Notes: a model not told the origin generated them from the letters alone. Shown: positions 28,472-38,145, counted from the stretch's first letter. The stretch: DNA of 64,000 bases from an uncultured Bacteroides sp. (GCA_900766195.1 CAAFUN010000030.1:1-64000), one strand, 5' to 3'. Made by a program: numbers and translations.

Positions 28472-28479
28472 CAAAGATA
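28472..28479 (-). promoter_or_regulatory. Probable -7 box for the DUF4494-yggS operon
   Basis: On the minus strand the box reads TATCTTTG, about 48 bases before the gene start. No clear -33 TTTG was found at the usual spacing. Confidence 0.4.
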
Positions 28480-28648
28480 ACTTAAAATAAGAATATGTCC
28501 GTTGGTATGAAAGGAAGATTTTTAATTAATAGGGTATATTTGTAATTGATGATACTTTCTATGTAATATCCTAAAAGCCGTGAACTTTTGCTGAATACGA
28601 TTTGTTGTTTTGCTATATTCAATTCAATTAATAATAAAAAATAGAATT

Positions 28649-29149
28649 ATGTCTACAACTAAATTTAAAGGACAACCGGTGAAGATTGCTGGTGAGTTTA
28701 TAAAAAAAGGCGCAGCAGCTCCTGATTTTTCATTGGTAAAAACAGATTTGTCTTCACTTTCATTGAAAGATTTGAAAGGTAAGAGAGTGGTATTGAATAT
28801 TTTCCCTAGCCTTGATACCGGTGTTTGTGCTTCTTCCGTACGTAAATTTAATAAGTTGGCTGCAGGTTTACATGATACTGTAGTATTGGCTGTTTCAAAA
28901 GATTTGCCTTTTGCTCATGCTCGTTTCTGCACAGCCGAAGGTATTGAGAATGTAGTTCCTGTTTCTGATTTTCGTGATTCTGATTTTGATAAGAAATATG
29001 GCGTGTTGATGGAAGATGGTCCTTTGGCCGGATTATTGGCACGTTCGGTTGTAGTGGTTGATAAAGATGGTAAAGTAATTTATACTGAGCTTGTGCCTGA
29101 GATTACTCAAGAACCAGATTATGATAGTGCAATAGCTGTACTTAAATAA
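28649..29149 (+). CDS. tpx: Thiol peroxidase Tpx
   Basis: Atypical 2-Cys peroxiredoxin that reduces lipid and other hydroperoxides with thioredoxin. From the ATG at 28649 the protein is 166 residues, with peroxidatic C60 in SLDTGVC and resolving C94 in ARFC, the same positions (within one) as E. coli Tpx. An in-frame TTG 39 bases upstream would add unconserved residues. A TATATTTG at 28535-28542 is a possible -7 box. Two hairpins follow the gene. Confidence 0.94.
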   Translation: MSTTKFKGQPVKIAGEFIKKGAAAPDFSLVKTDLSSLSLKDLKGKRVVLNIFPSLDTGVCASSVRKFNKLAAGLHDTVVLAVSKDLPFAHARFCTAEGIENVVPVSDFRDSDFDKKYGVLMEDGPLAGLLARSVVVVDKDGKVIYTELVPEITQEPDYDSAIAVLK

Positions 29150-29157
29150 GAAATTAT

Positions 29158-29196
29158 GCTCTTGCCTTATTCCCTTTTGGTAAGAGCGTAATTTTA
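29158..29196 (+). terminator. Terminator after tpx
   Basis: GCTCTTGCC at 29158-29166 pairs with GGTAAGAGC at 29179-29187 (9 bp with one G-T pair), followed by GTAATTTTA. It begins 9 bases after the tpx stop. Confidence 0.6.
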
Positions 29197-29232
29197 ATGA
29201 GCTTTAGGCTAAAGCTGTAGCCTATAGCAAAT

Positions 29233-29287
29233 AAAAGCAGCGAATGGTATCTCCGAGAGAGAATACTATTCACTGCTTTTTCTTTTT
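29233..29287. terminator. Second, stronger hairpin after tpx
   Basis: 29233-29250 pairs with 29263-29280 (17 of 18 positions, including one G-T pair), outer arm AAAAGCAG/CTGCTTTT, followed by TCTTTTT on the plus strand. T-rich on minus as well, so it may also serve the dedA operon. Confidence 0.7.
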
Positions 29288-29324
29288 AATCTTTTCTCGA
29301 AAAGGTTATGAATCTAGTTGAAAT

Positions 29325-29405
29325 ACATCATCTGTTGAAGCCAATTGCATCATCAGTTAAAGGCAAACACATCATCTGTTAAGCCTCAACAGATGATGTG
29401 TTTGC
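29325..29405. repeat. Three 22-base tandem units ending in an 18-bp hairpin
   Basis: The core RCATCATCwGTTrAAG occurs at 29325, 29347 and 29369, exactly 22 bases apart. The third unit forms the left arm of a perfect 18-bp hairpin (29363-29380 with 29388-29405). This and two terminators fill the 338-base spacer between convergent tpx and dedA; there is no ORF in it. The hairpin may also end the dedA transcript. Confidence 0.75.
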
Positions 29406-29487
29406 GTCTCTACTAATATATTCTTTCTGTGTAAAGTTTGTCTTCACTTATCATCATAAAGACATGTAAGCATCCTTCAGTAGAAGG

Positions 29488-30126
29488 CTACTTTTTCTTT
29501 GCTCCTTTATAAATGAAGAGTGCAATGACGAATATGACTATTCCAAGGATGAAATATCCAATCTCGTGGCTGTATTCCATTACTCTGGCCAACAGTTGCT
29601 CTTCTGTTTCAATACCGGGTACGGTAGATAGGTAATAACCCATAGACGCCAGAATGATATTCCATAATCCTGCCCCCAGAGTTGTATAGAGTAGGAATGT
29701 TGTTAATTTCATACGGACCAGTCCGGCAGGAATTGATATTAAATGACGAACAGCCGGTACCAATCTTCCTATGAAAGTGGAAAGTGCTCCGCGTTTATAG
29801 AAGAATTCTTCGGCATGTTTTACCTTTTCCTCATTCATCAAACACATGTGTCCAAACCGACTGTTGGCAAACTTGTATACCAAGGGACGCCCCAACCATT
29901 TTGCAAGAGAATAGTTTATCAATGCTCCCAAATCGGCACCTAGCGTTGCAAAAAAAACAACAAGGTATATGTTGAGCTTATCACTTACTGCGGCTTTGTA
30001 TGCAGCAGGAGGAACTACCAGCTCCGAAGGTAAGGGAATAAATGAACTCTCAATGGTCATCAATAAGGTAATTGTCCAATAATTGAGGTGATCTAAGCAC
30101 CATTGGATAAAGCTGACAGATTCCAT
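29488..30126 (-). CDS. DedA family membrane protein
   Basis: A 212-residue polytopic protein of the DedA family, recently linked to lipid-carrier recycling (undecaprenyl phosphate/phospholipid flipping). The family signatures ESSFIPLPSELVVPPAAY near 26 and FIGRLVPAVRHLISIPAGLVRM near 117 are present, with the conserved basic residues in the latter. About five hydrophobic segments are visible. It is the last gene of a minus-strand run after the TPR protein (18-base gap). Confidence 0.9.
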   Translation of the reverse strand: MESVSFIQWCLDHLNYWTITLLMTIESSFIPLPSELVVPPAAYKAAVSDKLNIYLVVFFATLGADLGALINYSLAKWLGRPLVYKFANSRFGHMCLMNEEKVKHAEEFFYKRGALSTFIGRLVPAVRHLISIPAGLVRMKLTTFLLYTTLGAGLWNIILASMGYYLSTVPGIETEEQLLARVMEYSHEIGYFILGIVIFVIALFIYKGAKKK

Positions 30127-30144
30127 TTTCTTTTTTTATTGTAT

Positions 30145-31566
30145 TTATTTTAGTGCTTTTATGATTTTCTGCATGCAAGAAGCTAAATCTTGCTGGTCGT
30201 TTTTATTCAATTCTTTCATCAACTTTTCCAGTTCACTCAAATTGAATGGCCGTGAGCACTTCTGATTATACTTTTTAAAGTTCTTCTTATCTTGTAACAT
30301 CATGTACAATATGGTGAGTCTCTCATAGATACCTTCATAATCGGGATCTAACTGACACACTTTCTCAAACGCATGCTTGGCAGAATCGTATGCTCCCATT
30401 TCCAGGCTGTGCATACCTATTTCATGCCACGTGTCGGGAAGCGGAGCAATTCTTAATGCTTTTTCCCAACAATTAAAAGCTTTCTCCTTATTTCTCTCTT
30501 CCAGATAAACCCTACCTTCTATAAGAAAGGGCTCGGGGTTTTCGGGGTGTAAAATATGAGCCTTTTTGCAGTACTGATGTGATGCACGCTTCTTTCCCAA
30601 TTTGGCTAAACATAAGGCTGCATTGAGATATAGATCGGACAATACGGTTTCATCATTGTTTTCTTCGTTCAGCTTTATTGCCTTTTCAAAGTTTTCAAAT
30701 GCTTCACCCCACGCGCTTTCATTCAGTTTGCAAAAGCCTATATAGGCATACAAAAATTCGAGCGAAACTCCTTTTAATTCCTGAGCCTTTTGAAAGCATT
30801 CTATAGATTCCTTGTCATTACCCAACTGCTGAAAGCTATGACCTTTCAGTATATATGCATCTGCAAATTCATCGTCACCTATCAAGGCATAGTCACATGC
30901 TTCTATTGATTTATCAAACGCTCCCTGATCAAAATGACATTTGGCCAATCCTGACCAGTAAGGTGCGGAATAAGGATTGATATCTATCAATTTATTATAT
31001 AGACCGCTTGCTTCATCATACAGTCCCTTACAATAAAAGCAATCGGCCATAACAGCAATGTAGGCCTCGTCATCTGAATATTGTGTTAATCCAGGTTCAA
31101 TCCATTGCAAAGCTTTCTCCGGAAGTCCCAAATCAATGTACATGTATGCCACATCCACCATGTTTGTAAGATCTTCCTTGTTTTCAATACTTTTCAGTAT
31201 ATCCTCAGCTTCGTCAACCTTTCCTTCATCAAGTAATAAATGGGCACGTATTATTTTTGATTCGGGAGAATAATGATCTCTCAATTCAGCAATAGTTTGA
31301 CGTGCCATTTCTTTTTTGCCGTCATCAATGTATATGTAGGCTTTTTCTATAATCAAAGCGGAGTTATCCGGATGAAGTTTTAGGCCATAATCGGCCACTT
31401 CAATAGCCTTGTCGTACTTCCGTTTGACACTATACCAATCGGCAAGATCAGCCAAATCGTCAGCATCAAGATACAACGCTTTCTTCTCTTTCCTTGCAGC
31501 TTCATACTGTTCGGCAAGTTGCTGTAGCTCTTTGTCTCTTCCGGACAGCAGATTTTTATTGTTCAT
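30145..31566 (-). CDS. Tetratricopeptide repeat protein
   Basis: A 473-residue cytoplasmic protein without a signal peptide, made of a dozen or so TPR-like helical pairs (for example DKAIEVADYGLKLHPDN and KAFNCWEKALRIAPLPD). TPRs mediate protein contacts, and no enzymatic domain is seen. It lies 20 bases after glnS and 18 before dedA. Its partners are unknown. Confidence 0.85.
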   Translation of the reverse strand: MNNKNLLSGRDKELQQLAEQYEAARKEKKALYLDADDLADLADWYSVKRKYDKAIEVADYGLKLHPDNSALIIEKAYIYIDDGKKEMARQTIAELRDHYSPESKIIRAHLLLDEGKVDEAEDILKSIENKEDLTNMVDVAYMYIDLGLPEKALQWIEPGLTQYSDDEAYIAVMADCFYCKGLYDEASGLYNKLIDINPYSAPYWSGLAKCHFDQGAFDKSIEACDYALIGDDEFADAYILKGHSFQQLGNDKESIECFQKAQELKGVSLEFLYAYIGFCKLNESAWGEAFENFEKAIKLNEENNDETVLSDLYLNAALCLAKLGKKRASHQYCKKAHILHPENPEPFLIEGRVYLEERNKEKAFNCWEKALRIAPLPDTWHEIGMHSLEMGAYDSAKHAFEKVCQLDPDYEGIYERLTILYMMLQDKKNFKKYNQKCSRPFNLSELEKLMKELNKNDQQDLASCMQKIIKALK

Positions 31567-31586
31567 TAATATTTAGACTCCTTTTC

Positions 31587-33326
31587 TTATTTATTTATTT
31601 TTCCCCATGTATCTTTTAATCCGACAGTACGGTTGAAGATCATCTTTTCCGAACTGGAATCCGGATCAACATTGAAGTATCCAATACGCTGGAACTGTAA
31701 GTATGTATATGGTTTCATTCCAGTTACATACTTCTCAACGTAACATTTAGGCAATATGTTCAATGAATCGGGATTGATTGCTTCTTTCATAGCCTCCAAT
31801 GCTCCGCAATTCTTTGCTTCGCATATTGCTGCGATCTCATCACGTGGGTTCTCTACTTTCCATAAACGGTCATAAAGACGTACTTCTGCTTCAATGCAAT
31901 GATTACAGCTCACCCAATGTAATGTGCCTTTTACTTTTCTGTTAGCTTCGGGCATACCGCTTCGTGTGTGTGGGTCATATTCGCAATACACTTCAACGAT
32001 ATCACCGTTGTCGTTCTTTTTACACCCGGTGCATTTCACAATGTAGGCATTCTTTAACCGCACTTCCTGTCCCGGAGTCATACGGAAGTATTTTTTTGGA
32101 GCATCTTCCATGAAGTCATCGCGTTCCATCCATAACTCACGGCTGAATTCAATGATATGGCTGCCTTCTTCCTGGTTCTCTGGATTATTTATGGCTCCAA
32201 GTTCTTCAACTTGTCCTTCTGGATAATTGGTTATAACCAGTTTTACAGGATTAAGAACGGCTGATACGCGAGTGGCGCGTATATTTAAATCTTCGCGCAC
32301 GGCACTCTCCAATAAGGCAAACTCATTCAGAGCGTCATACGTGGTATAGCCTATTTTATCTATAAATTTATGTATGGACTCCGGCGAATACCCTCTACGA
32401 CGAAAGGCACAGATTGTGGGCATACGTGGATCATCCCAACTATTTACCAATCCTTCTTTAACTAAGATAAGCAAATTCCGCTTGCTCATCAGCGTGTAAC
32501 TCAAATTCAATTTATTGAATTCATACTGGTGAGGACGATGGTCATTCAAGTCTTTCCCTTCTTTCAACCAGTCGATGAAAAGATCATATAGTGGGCGGTG
32601 AGCAACAAACTCAAGTGTACACAGTGAGTGGGTTACCCCTTCGAAAAAGTCACTTTGTCCGTGAGCAAAGTCATACATTGGGTATGCTTTCCATTGTGTT
32701 CCTGTACGATGGTGAGGATGTTTCACTACACGGTAAATAATAGGATCACGGAAGTGCATGTTGGAATTGGTCATATCTATTTTAGCCCGCAGTACCATGG
32801 CACCTTCTTCTATTTCTCCACTATTCATCTTGTTGAACAGCTCAAGACTTTCCTGAATGGGACGGTTACGGTAAGGGCTTTCTACACCCGGCTGGGTAGG
32901 AGTACCTTTTTGCTTGGCTATTTGGTCTGCTGTTTGTTCATCTATGTAAGCTTTTCCTTCTTTAATAAGGTGTATGGCAAAATCCCAGAGTTGCTGGAAA
33001 TAATCGGATGCATAGTATTCGTTTCCCCATTGATATCCTAGCCATTTAATGTCTTCTTTAATGGCTTCTACATACTCCACATCTTCCTTGGTGGGGTTGG
33101 TATCATCAAAGCGCAAATTACAAATACCACCATGGGCAGCTGCAATACCAAAATCCATGCAAATAGCTTTTGCATGCCCTATATGGAGATATCCATTAGG
33201 CTCCGGAGGAAAACGAGTTTGTACCTTTCCTTCATTTTTACCCTCTTTTAGATCCTTTTCTACAATTTGCTCAATGAAGTTGAGACTCTTTTTCTCAGCT
33301 ATCTCTTCGTTTTTAATATCTGCCAT
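31587..33326 (-). CDS. glnS: Glutaminyl-tRNA synthetase
   Basis: Class I synthetase that charges tRNA-Gln. The 579 residues contain the HIGH motif in PPEPNGYLHIGHAKAI near 45 and the KMSKS-type motif TLMSKRNL near 285. The C-terminal anticodon-binding beta-barrels match the GlnRS family rather than GluRS (WMERDDFMED, GYFNVD). Its presence implies direct glutaminylation rather than the transamidation route. A -7-like box TACTTTTG on the minus strand at 33354-33361 lies 28 bases upstream. Confidence 0.95.
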   Translation of the reverse strand: MADIKNEEIAEKKSLNFIEQIVEKDLKEGKNEGKVQTRFPPEPNGYLHIGHAKAICMDFGIAAAHGGICNLRFDDTNPTKEDVEYVEAIKEDIKWLGYQWGNEYYASDYFQQLWDFAIHLIKEGKAYIDEQTADQIAKQKGTPTQPGVESPYRNRPIQESLELFNKMNSGEIEEGAMVLRAKIDMTNSNMHFRDPIIYRVVKHPHHRTGTQWKAYPMYDFAHGQSDFFEGVTHSLCTLEFVAHRPLYDLFIDWLKEGKDLNDHRPHQYEFNKLNLSYTLMSKRNLLILVKEGLVNSWDDPRMPTICAFRRRGYSPESIHKFIDKIGYTTYDALNEFALLESAVREDLNIRATRVSAVLNPVKLVITNYPEGQVEELGAINNPENQEEGSHIIEFSRELWMERDDFMEDAPKKYFRMTPGQEVRLKNAYIVKCTGCKKNDNGDIVEVYCEYDPHTRSGMPEANRKVKGTLHWVSCNHCIEAEVRLYDRLWKVENPRDEIAAICEAKNCGALEAMKEAINPDSLNILPKCYVEKYVTGMKPYTYLQFQRIGYFNVDPDSSSEKMIFNRTVGLKDTWGKINK

Positions 33327-33382
33327 AATGCTTTTACAACTTTATTCGAATCGCAAAAGTAAGCTATTTTTTTTTTATTCCC

Positions 33383-34216
33383 TTATTTCACCGGAATATA
33401 TCCACCCTTTTTGATAATTTCTTGCCCTTGAGCTGATAGGATAAATTGCATTAAAGCAGACACTTGTTTAGTTTTTTCTGTATCGTAATAATAGTAGAGC
33501 GGACGTACAATGGGATAAGTCTTATTGATGGCTGTCTCCATACTTGGAGAGGCATAGTGAGAACCATCGTATGATACGCTGATGGCTTTAACTCGCGGAG
33601 ATAGATAAGCTAAGCCAACATATCCTATTGCTCCTTTTGTCTGACTAACGGACTGTATAATTGCACCTGTAGCCGGCATTGATAAACTTCCACTCATGTA
33701 GTTCTTGTTTTTCAGTACACTTTCTTTAAAGAACTCATAGGTACCCGAAGATGTTTCACGAGAATAGACTACTATTTTCCTGTCGTCTCCTCCCACTTGT
33801 TTCCAGTTGGTGATTTTCCCCCTAAAGATACCTTCAAGCTGTTCTCTTGTAAGACGGCTTACGGGATTGGAAGGATTTACCACCACGGCAAGAGCATCAT
33901 AAGCTATGATGACTTCTTTAACGTCTTTGCCGGCAGCTCTTACCTTCATCTTTTCACTGAATTTTATGGCACGTGATGCCATTGCAATATCCGTAGTACC
34001 ATCAAGTAAGGCGGAAATACCTACACCCGAACCTCCACCTGTTACGGTAACACGGGCATTTGGGTTTTGGGACATAAATTTCTCAGCACTTGCTTGTGCA
34101 ATAGGAAGTACTGTATCACTGCCTTTAATGCGCTGAGCCTGCATGGCGTTTGCAGTGGAGAACAAGAAAAACAGAACTGTCAAATAATTCGTTATTACTC
34201 TCATGGTGTAAGTCAT
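33383..34216 (-). CDS. pstS: Phosphate ABC transporter, substrate-binding protein PstS
   Basis: Periplasmic phosphate-binding protein. From the ATG at 34216 it is 277 residues, with a signal peptide of about 30 residues ending near NAMQAQ. Phosphate-binding motifs are GSDTVLPIAQA, TGGGSGVGISALLDGTTDIAMASR and RETSSGTYEFF. A TTG at 34234 and an ATG at 34204 are alternative starts. It is divergent from pstC and separated by a 201-base control region, and is followed at 56 bases by glnS. PstS normally precedes pstC on the same strand, so the split arrangement is unusual. Confidence 0.92.
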   Translation of the reverse strand: MTYTMRVITNYLTVLFFLFSTANAMQAQRIKGSDTVLPIAQASAEKFMSQNPNARVTVTGGGSGVGISALLDGTTDIAMASRAIKFSEKMKVRAAGKDVKEVIIAYDALAVVVNPSNPVSRLTREQLEGIFRGKITNWKQVGGDDRKIVVYSRETSSGTYEFFKESVLKNKNYMSGSLSMPATGAIIQSVSQTKGAIGYVGLAYLSPRVKAISVSYDGSHYASPSMETAINKTYPIVRPLYYYYDTEKTKQVSALMQFILSAQGQEIIKKGGYIPVK

Positions 34217-34274
34217 CTTTTTAATATTAGTCAATTATCAATTACCTTTTTGTTGGGTGCAAATAAAAGCAATG

Positions 34275-34378
34275 GATATTACAATAGCGTTACAGAGCAC
34301 ACTGATTTTTCGCTTGTAACACGTTTGTAACATGAATGAAATATTTCTTTCAAGTCTTAGTCACACCTTCTTAACATG
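34275..34378 (+). promoter_or_regulatory. Candidate PHO-box array in the pstS/pstC spacer
   Basis: Paired 9-base elements of the form TTnnTnACA recur with an 11-base period: CTTGTAACA at 34313 and TTTGTAACA at 34324; TTAGTCACA at 34357 and TTCTTAACA at 34368. The two pairs are exactly 44 bases apart. A weaker pair (TTACA at 34279 and 34290) lies upstream. Direct repeats at 11 bases are the hallmark of PhoB-type PHO boxes. The last pair ends 9 bases before a -7-like TTTCTTTG at 34386-34393, where a -33 box would otherwise be. Confidence 0.55.
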
Positions 34379-34417
34379 AGCCCTGTTTCTTTGCACACGA
34401 AATCTCAATAAATAGTT

Positions 34418-35605
34418 ATGAAGAGAATTTTTGAGAAAATTGTAGAAGGGCTGTTAACTTGCAGCGGTTTTTTAACGAGTGTCACCATCTTGTTGATCAT
34501 CGTTTTTCTTTTTTCCGAAGCCTTTGGCTTATTTAAAAGTAAAGTCATTGAAGACGGATATGTTTTAGCTTTGAATAAGGCGAACACAGTGAATAATTTA
34601 TCTCCCGAACAGATAAAGAATATCTTTGATGAGGAGATAACAAATTGGAAAGAAGTGGGAGGAGCTGATCTGCCTATTCAGCTTTTTCGGTTGGAAGATG
34701 TGACTCATTACTTCTCTGAAGAACAGTTAGGTGCTTCTTATGAGCATGCAGGCGAACGAATTACCGAGTTGGTGGAACATACTCCGGGAATTGTGGCCTT
34801 TGTACCCAAGAAGTTTATTGTCCATCCGGATGCCGTTCATCTGGTTCATGATAATACTATTTCCTTAAAAGATGTATTTGCTGGTGCCGAATGGTTTCCT
34901 ACGGCAGCTCCGGCTCCTCAGTTTGGTTTTCTTCCCTTGATAACCGGTACACTCTGGGTCAGTCTGTTTGCTATCCTCATAGCCTTACCCTTTGGTTTAT
35001 CTGTTGCCATCTATATGGCCGAAGTGGCCGATCAGCGGATACGTAATTTACTGAAGCCTATTATAGAATTGCTTAGTGGTATTCCTTCAGTGGTTTATGG
35101 TTTTTTCGGATTAATAGTCATTGTTCCTTTTCTGCAGAAAGTATTTAATCTTCCTGTGGGTGAAAGCGGTTTGGCAGGAAGTATCGTTTTGGCAATTATG
35201 GCGCTTCCCACAATTATAACTGTAACAGAAGATGCTATGCGCAACTGTCCGCGAGGAATGCGTGAAGCAAGTCTGGCTCTTGGGGCATCAAAATGGCAAA
35301 CGATATATAAAGTTGTTATTCCGTATTCTGTTTCAGGCATCACTTCCGGAGTTGTTTTGGGCATCGGTAGGGCAATTGGTGAAACAATGGCTGTGTTGAT
35401 GGTTACCGGAAATGCAGCTGTAATTCCTCATACTATTTTAGAACCTTTGAGAACCATTCCTGCTACTATTGCGGCTGAGTTGGGCGAGGCTCCTGCAGGA
35501 GGGGCACATTATCAGGCTTTGTTCCTGCTAGGTGTGGTGTTGTTCTTTATTAGCTTGCTGATTAATTTTACAGTAGAAGCCGTTTCTGCCAGACAGCGGA
35601 AATAG
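34418..35605 (+). CDS. pstC: Phosphate ABC transporter permease PstC with an inserted PstS-like segment
   Basis: Membrane subunit of the high-affinity phosphate importer, 395 residues compared with about 300-320 in most PstC. Residues 17-38 are the first membrane helix. Residues 42-155 are an extra segment. Residues 165-390 are the usual permease core, with the EAA-type loop MREASLALGASKWQTI. The extra segment contains ITNWKEVGG and aligns without gaps to part of the PstS encoded 1 kb away, about 19 identities in 44 by eye. It would face the periplasm. pstA, pstB and phoU follow. Confidence 0.9.
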   Translation: MKRIFEKIVEGLLTCSGFLTSVTILLIIVFLFSEAFGLFKSKVIEDGYVLALNKANTVNNLSPEQIKNIFDEEITNWKEVGGADLPIQLFRLEDVTHYFSEEQLGASYEHAGERITELVEHTPGIVAFVPKKFIVHPDAVHLVHDNTISLKDVFAGAEWFPTAAPAPQFGFLPLITGTLWVSLFAILIALPFGLSVAIYMAEVADQRIRNLLKPIIELLSGIPSVVYGFFGLIVIVPFLQKVFNLPVGESGLAGSIVLAIMALPTIITVTEDAMRNCPRGMREASLALGASKWQTIYKVVIPYSVSGITSGVVLGIGRAIGETMAVLMVTGNAAVIPHTILEPLRTIPATIAAELGEAPAGGAHYQALFLLGVVLFFISLLINFTVEAVSARQRK

Positions 35606-35735
35606 TACTGTCAACTGATGTTGAGTCAAGAACTACTATTGCGGGGCTGACAGGAACAACGGAAGTTGAATAACGGAAAATAGAATATTAAGAAATGTAG
35701 GAAGTTGTCTCCGGACAATAAAATATAAAAGAAAT

Positions 35736-36599
35736 ATGATAAGTAGTAAAAAACATCTTTCGCAGCAAATAGCATTTGGCATTTTCAGGCTTCTGAGTTT
35801 GATGGTTGCCGCAACATTATTTGCTATTTTAGGGTTTATTATATATAAGGGTATAGGTGTCATTAGTTGGGATTTCCTTACCACTGCACCAAAAGATGGT
35901 ATGACTGCCGGTGGAATATGGCCGGCTATAGTAGGTACATTTTATCTGATGGTGGGAAGTGCCTTGTTTGCATTTCCTGTTGGGGTAATGAGTGGCATTT
36001 ACATGAATGAATATGCTCCTCGCGGATGGGTGGTGAACTTTATCCGAATGATGACAAATAATTTGAGTGGTATACCTTCTATTGTTTTCGGACTTTTCGG
36101 TATGGCTCTGTTTGTTAATTATATGGGCTTTGGTGACAGTATCATTGCAGGTTCACTTACGTTGGGTTTGCTTTGTGTTCCTTTGGTGATCCGCACCACG
36201 GAAGAGGCATTAAAAGCCATACCCGATAGTTTGCGTGAAGGAAGTCGTGCACTGGGAGCTACCAAACTTCAAACCATTTGGCATGTCATTCTCCCTATGG
36301 CTATGCCTAATGTGATAACAGGACTTATTTTGGCAATGGGACGTGTGTCGGGTGAAACCGCTCCAATCTTGTTTACCTGTGCCGCTTACTTCCTGCCTCA
36401 ATTGCCATCCAGTGTTTTTGATCAATGTATGGCGTTGCCCTATCATTTATATGTTATTTCCACAAGTGGAACTAATATGGATGCCCAGTTGCCTTTGGCC
36501 TACGGCACGGCATTAGTTCTTATAGTGATTATTCTTTTTGTAAATTTGCTGGCAAATGCCTTGCGTAAATATTTTGAGAAAAAAGTCAAGATTAACTGA
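35736..36599 (+). CDS. pstA: Phosphate ABC transporter permease PstA
   Basis: Second permease subunit, 287 residues with about six membrane helices and the EAA-type loop [19 protein letters not shown] near 170. The helices and the [11 protein letters not shown] segment match PstA. Unlike PstC it has no large insertion. The 130-base gap from pstC has no terminator; pstB follows after 8 bases. Confidence 0.94.
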   Translation: MISSKKHLSQQIAFGIFRLLSLMVAATLFAILGFIIYKGIGVISWDFLTTAPKDGMTAGGIWPAIVGTFYLMVGSALFAFPVGVMSGIYMNEYAPRGWVVNFIRMMTNNLSGIPSIVFGLFGMALFVNYMGFGDSIIAGSLTLGLLCVPLVIRTTEEALKAIPDSLREGSRALGATKLQTIWHVILPMAMPNVITGLILAMGRVSGETAPILFTCAAYFLPQLPSSVFDQCMALPYHLYVISTSGTNMDAQLPLAYGTALVLIVIILFVNLLANALRKYFEKKVKIN

Positions 36600-36607
36600 T
36601 AACGTTC

Positions 36608-37360
36608 ATGAATAAAATTGAAACCAATAATGTGAATTTCTGGTATGGTGATTTCCATGCGTTGAAAGATATTAGCTTGAGTATTGAAGAAAAGACTGTT
36701 GTAGCTTTCATTGGTCCTTCTGGTTGTGGTAAATCCACTTTCCTGCGTTTGCTCAACCGAATGAATGATCTGATTCCGAATACCCGGCTGACCGGTGAAG
36801 TGCGCATCGATAACAAAGATATTTACGGTAAGGACGTCGTAGTAGATGAATTACGCAAAAATGTAGGGATGGTTTTTCAACGCCCTAATCCATTTCCAAA
36901 GAGTATTTTTGAGAATGTAGCTTATGGTCTTCGCGTTAATGGAGTAACAGATAATACTTTTATAAGCCATCGTGTGGAAGAGTCGCTTAAAGGAGCTGCG
37001 CTTTGGGATGAAGTGAAAGATAAATTGAAGGTATCTGCCTATGCTCTTTCCGGCGGACAGCAGCAACGCCTTTGTATAGCTCGTGCCATGGCAGTGTCAC
37101 CTTCTGTCTTGCTGATGGATGAACCGGCTTCTGCACTCGACCCTATTTCTACGGCAAAGGTAGAAGAACTTATTCATGAGTTGAAGAAAAATTATACCAT
37201 TGTAATTGTTACCCATAATATGCAGCAGGCTGCCCGTATCAGTGATAAAACAGCTTTCTTCTACCTGGGAACAATGGTAGAGTTTGATGAAACAAAAAGG
37301 ATATTCACTAATCCTGAAAAGATAGAGACGCAGAATTACATAACGGGCCGTTTTGGTTGA
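36608..37360 (+). CDS. pstB: Phosphate ABC transporter ATP-binding protein PstB
   Basis: The ATPase of the Pst importer, 250 residues. Walker [10 protein letters not shown] near 38, FQRPNPFP (a PstB-specific segment), signature [14 protein letters not shown], Walker [13 protein letters not shown] and switch His in VTHNMQQ are all present, and the protein ends in the PstB-typical NYITGRFG. Confidence 0.95.
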   Translation: MNKIETNNVNFWYGDFHALKDISLSIEEKTVVAFIGPSGCGKSTFLRLLNRMNDLIPNTRLTGEVRIDNKDIYGKDVVVDELRKNVGMVFQRPNPFPKSIFENVAYGLRVNGVTDNTFISHRVEESLKGAALWDEVKDKLKVSAYALSGGQQQRLCIARAMAVSPSVLLMDEPASALDPISTAKVEELIHELKKNYTIVIVTHNMQQAARISDKTAFFYLGTMVEFDETKRIFTNPEKIETQNYITGRFG

Positions 37361-37455
37361 TTTTTTAGAGAAATCTCTAATAAGAAATAATTAAAGCATG
37401 ATTTCCTGCTGTCTCCTACAAAGAATAAAATAATATAAGATATATAATAGAGCCT

Positions 37456-38145
37456 ATGGTAAAGTTTATAGAATCGGAGCTCGTCTTGCTGAAAAAAGAA
37501 ATAGACGAAATGTGGAATCTGGTGTATAACCAACTTGATCGTGCGGGAGAGTCCGTACTTACATTAGATCCGGAGTTGGCACGTCAGGTGCTAGTACGCG
37601 AACGTCGTGTAAATGCTTTTGAATTGAAGATTGATAGCGATGTAGAAGATATAATAGCTCTTTACAATCCGGTCGCTATCGATTTGCGTTTTGTACTTGC
37701 CATGCTGAAAATAAATACCAATCTTGAACGTTTGGGCGATTTTGCCGAAGGTATTGCGCGTTTTGTGCTATATTGTAAGGAACCCGCTCTTGATGCTGAA
37801 TTGCTTAAACAATTGCGTTTAGATGAAATGCTAGGGCAGGTACTCTCTATGTTGGAGCTTGCTAAGAAAGCATTGCAGGAAGAAAGTTTAGAGTTGGCAA
37901 CTTCTGTATTTGCTAAGGATAATCTGTTGGATGAAATTAATGCCAATGCTCCTGTTGTATTGGCCGATTACATTACTAAGAATCCCGAGAGTGTGTTGAT
38001 TTGTCTTAATCTTATTGGCATTTTTCGTAAGCTGGAACGTGCCGGAGATCATATCACCAATATTGTGGAAGAAATTGTATTCTATATAGATGCAAAGGTA
38101 TTAAAACATAGGGGAAAGACTGACGAACAAAGCTCAATTGAGTAG
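37456..38145 (+). CDS. phoU: Phosphate signalling protein PhoU
   Basis: A 229-residue three-helix-repeat protein that links the Pst transporter to the PhoR kinase and represses phosphate-starvation genes when phosphate is plentiful. The two PhoU repeats are visible, with metal-binding-type motifs (NLERLGDFAEGI near 92 and KLERAGDHITNIVEEI near 195). It ends the pst operon. No phoB or phoR is in the window. Confidence 0.93.
   Translation: MVKFIESELVLLKKEIDEMWNLVYNQLDRAGESVLTLDPELARQVLVRERRVNAFELKIDSDVEDIIALYNPVAIDLRFVLAMLKINTNLERLGDFAEGIARFVLYCKEPALDAELLKQLRLDEMLGQVLSMLELAKKALQEESLELATSVFAKDNLLDEINANAPVVLADYITKNPESVLICLNLIGIFRKLERAGDHITNIVEEIVFYIDAKVLKHRGKTDEQSSIE

Noticed and set aside
29150..29487. 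CRISPR-like array for the repeats at 29325-29390
   Set aside because: The units are directly adjacent with no unique spacers, only three in number and imperfect, and no cas genes are near.
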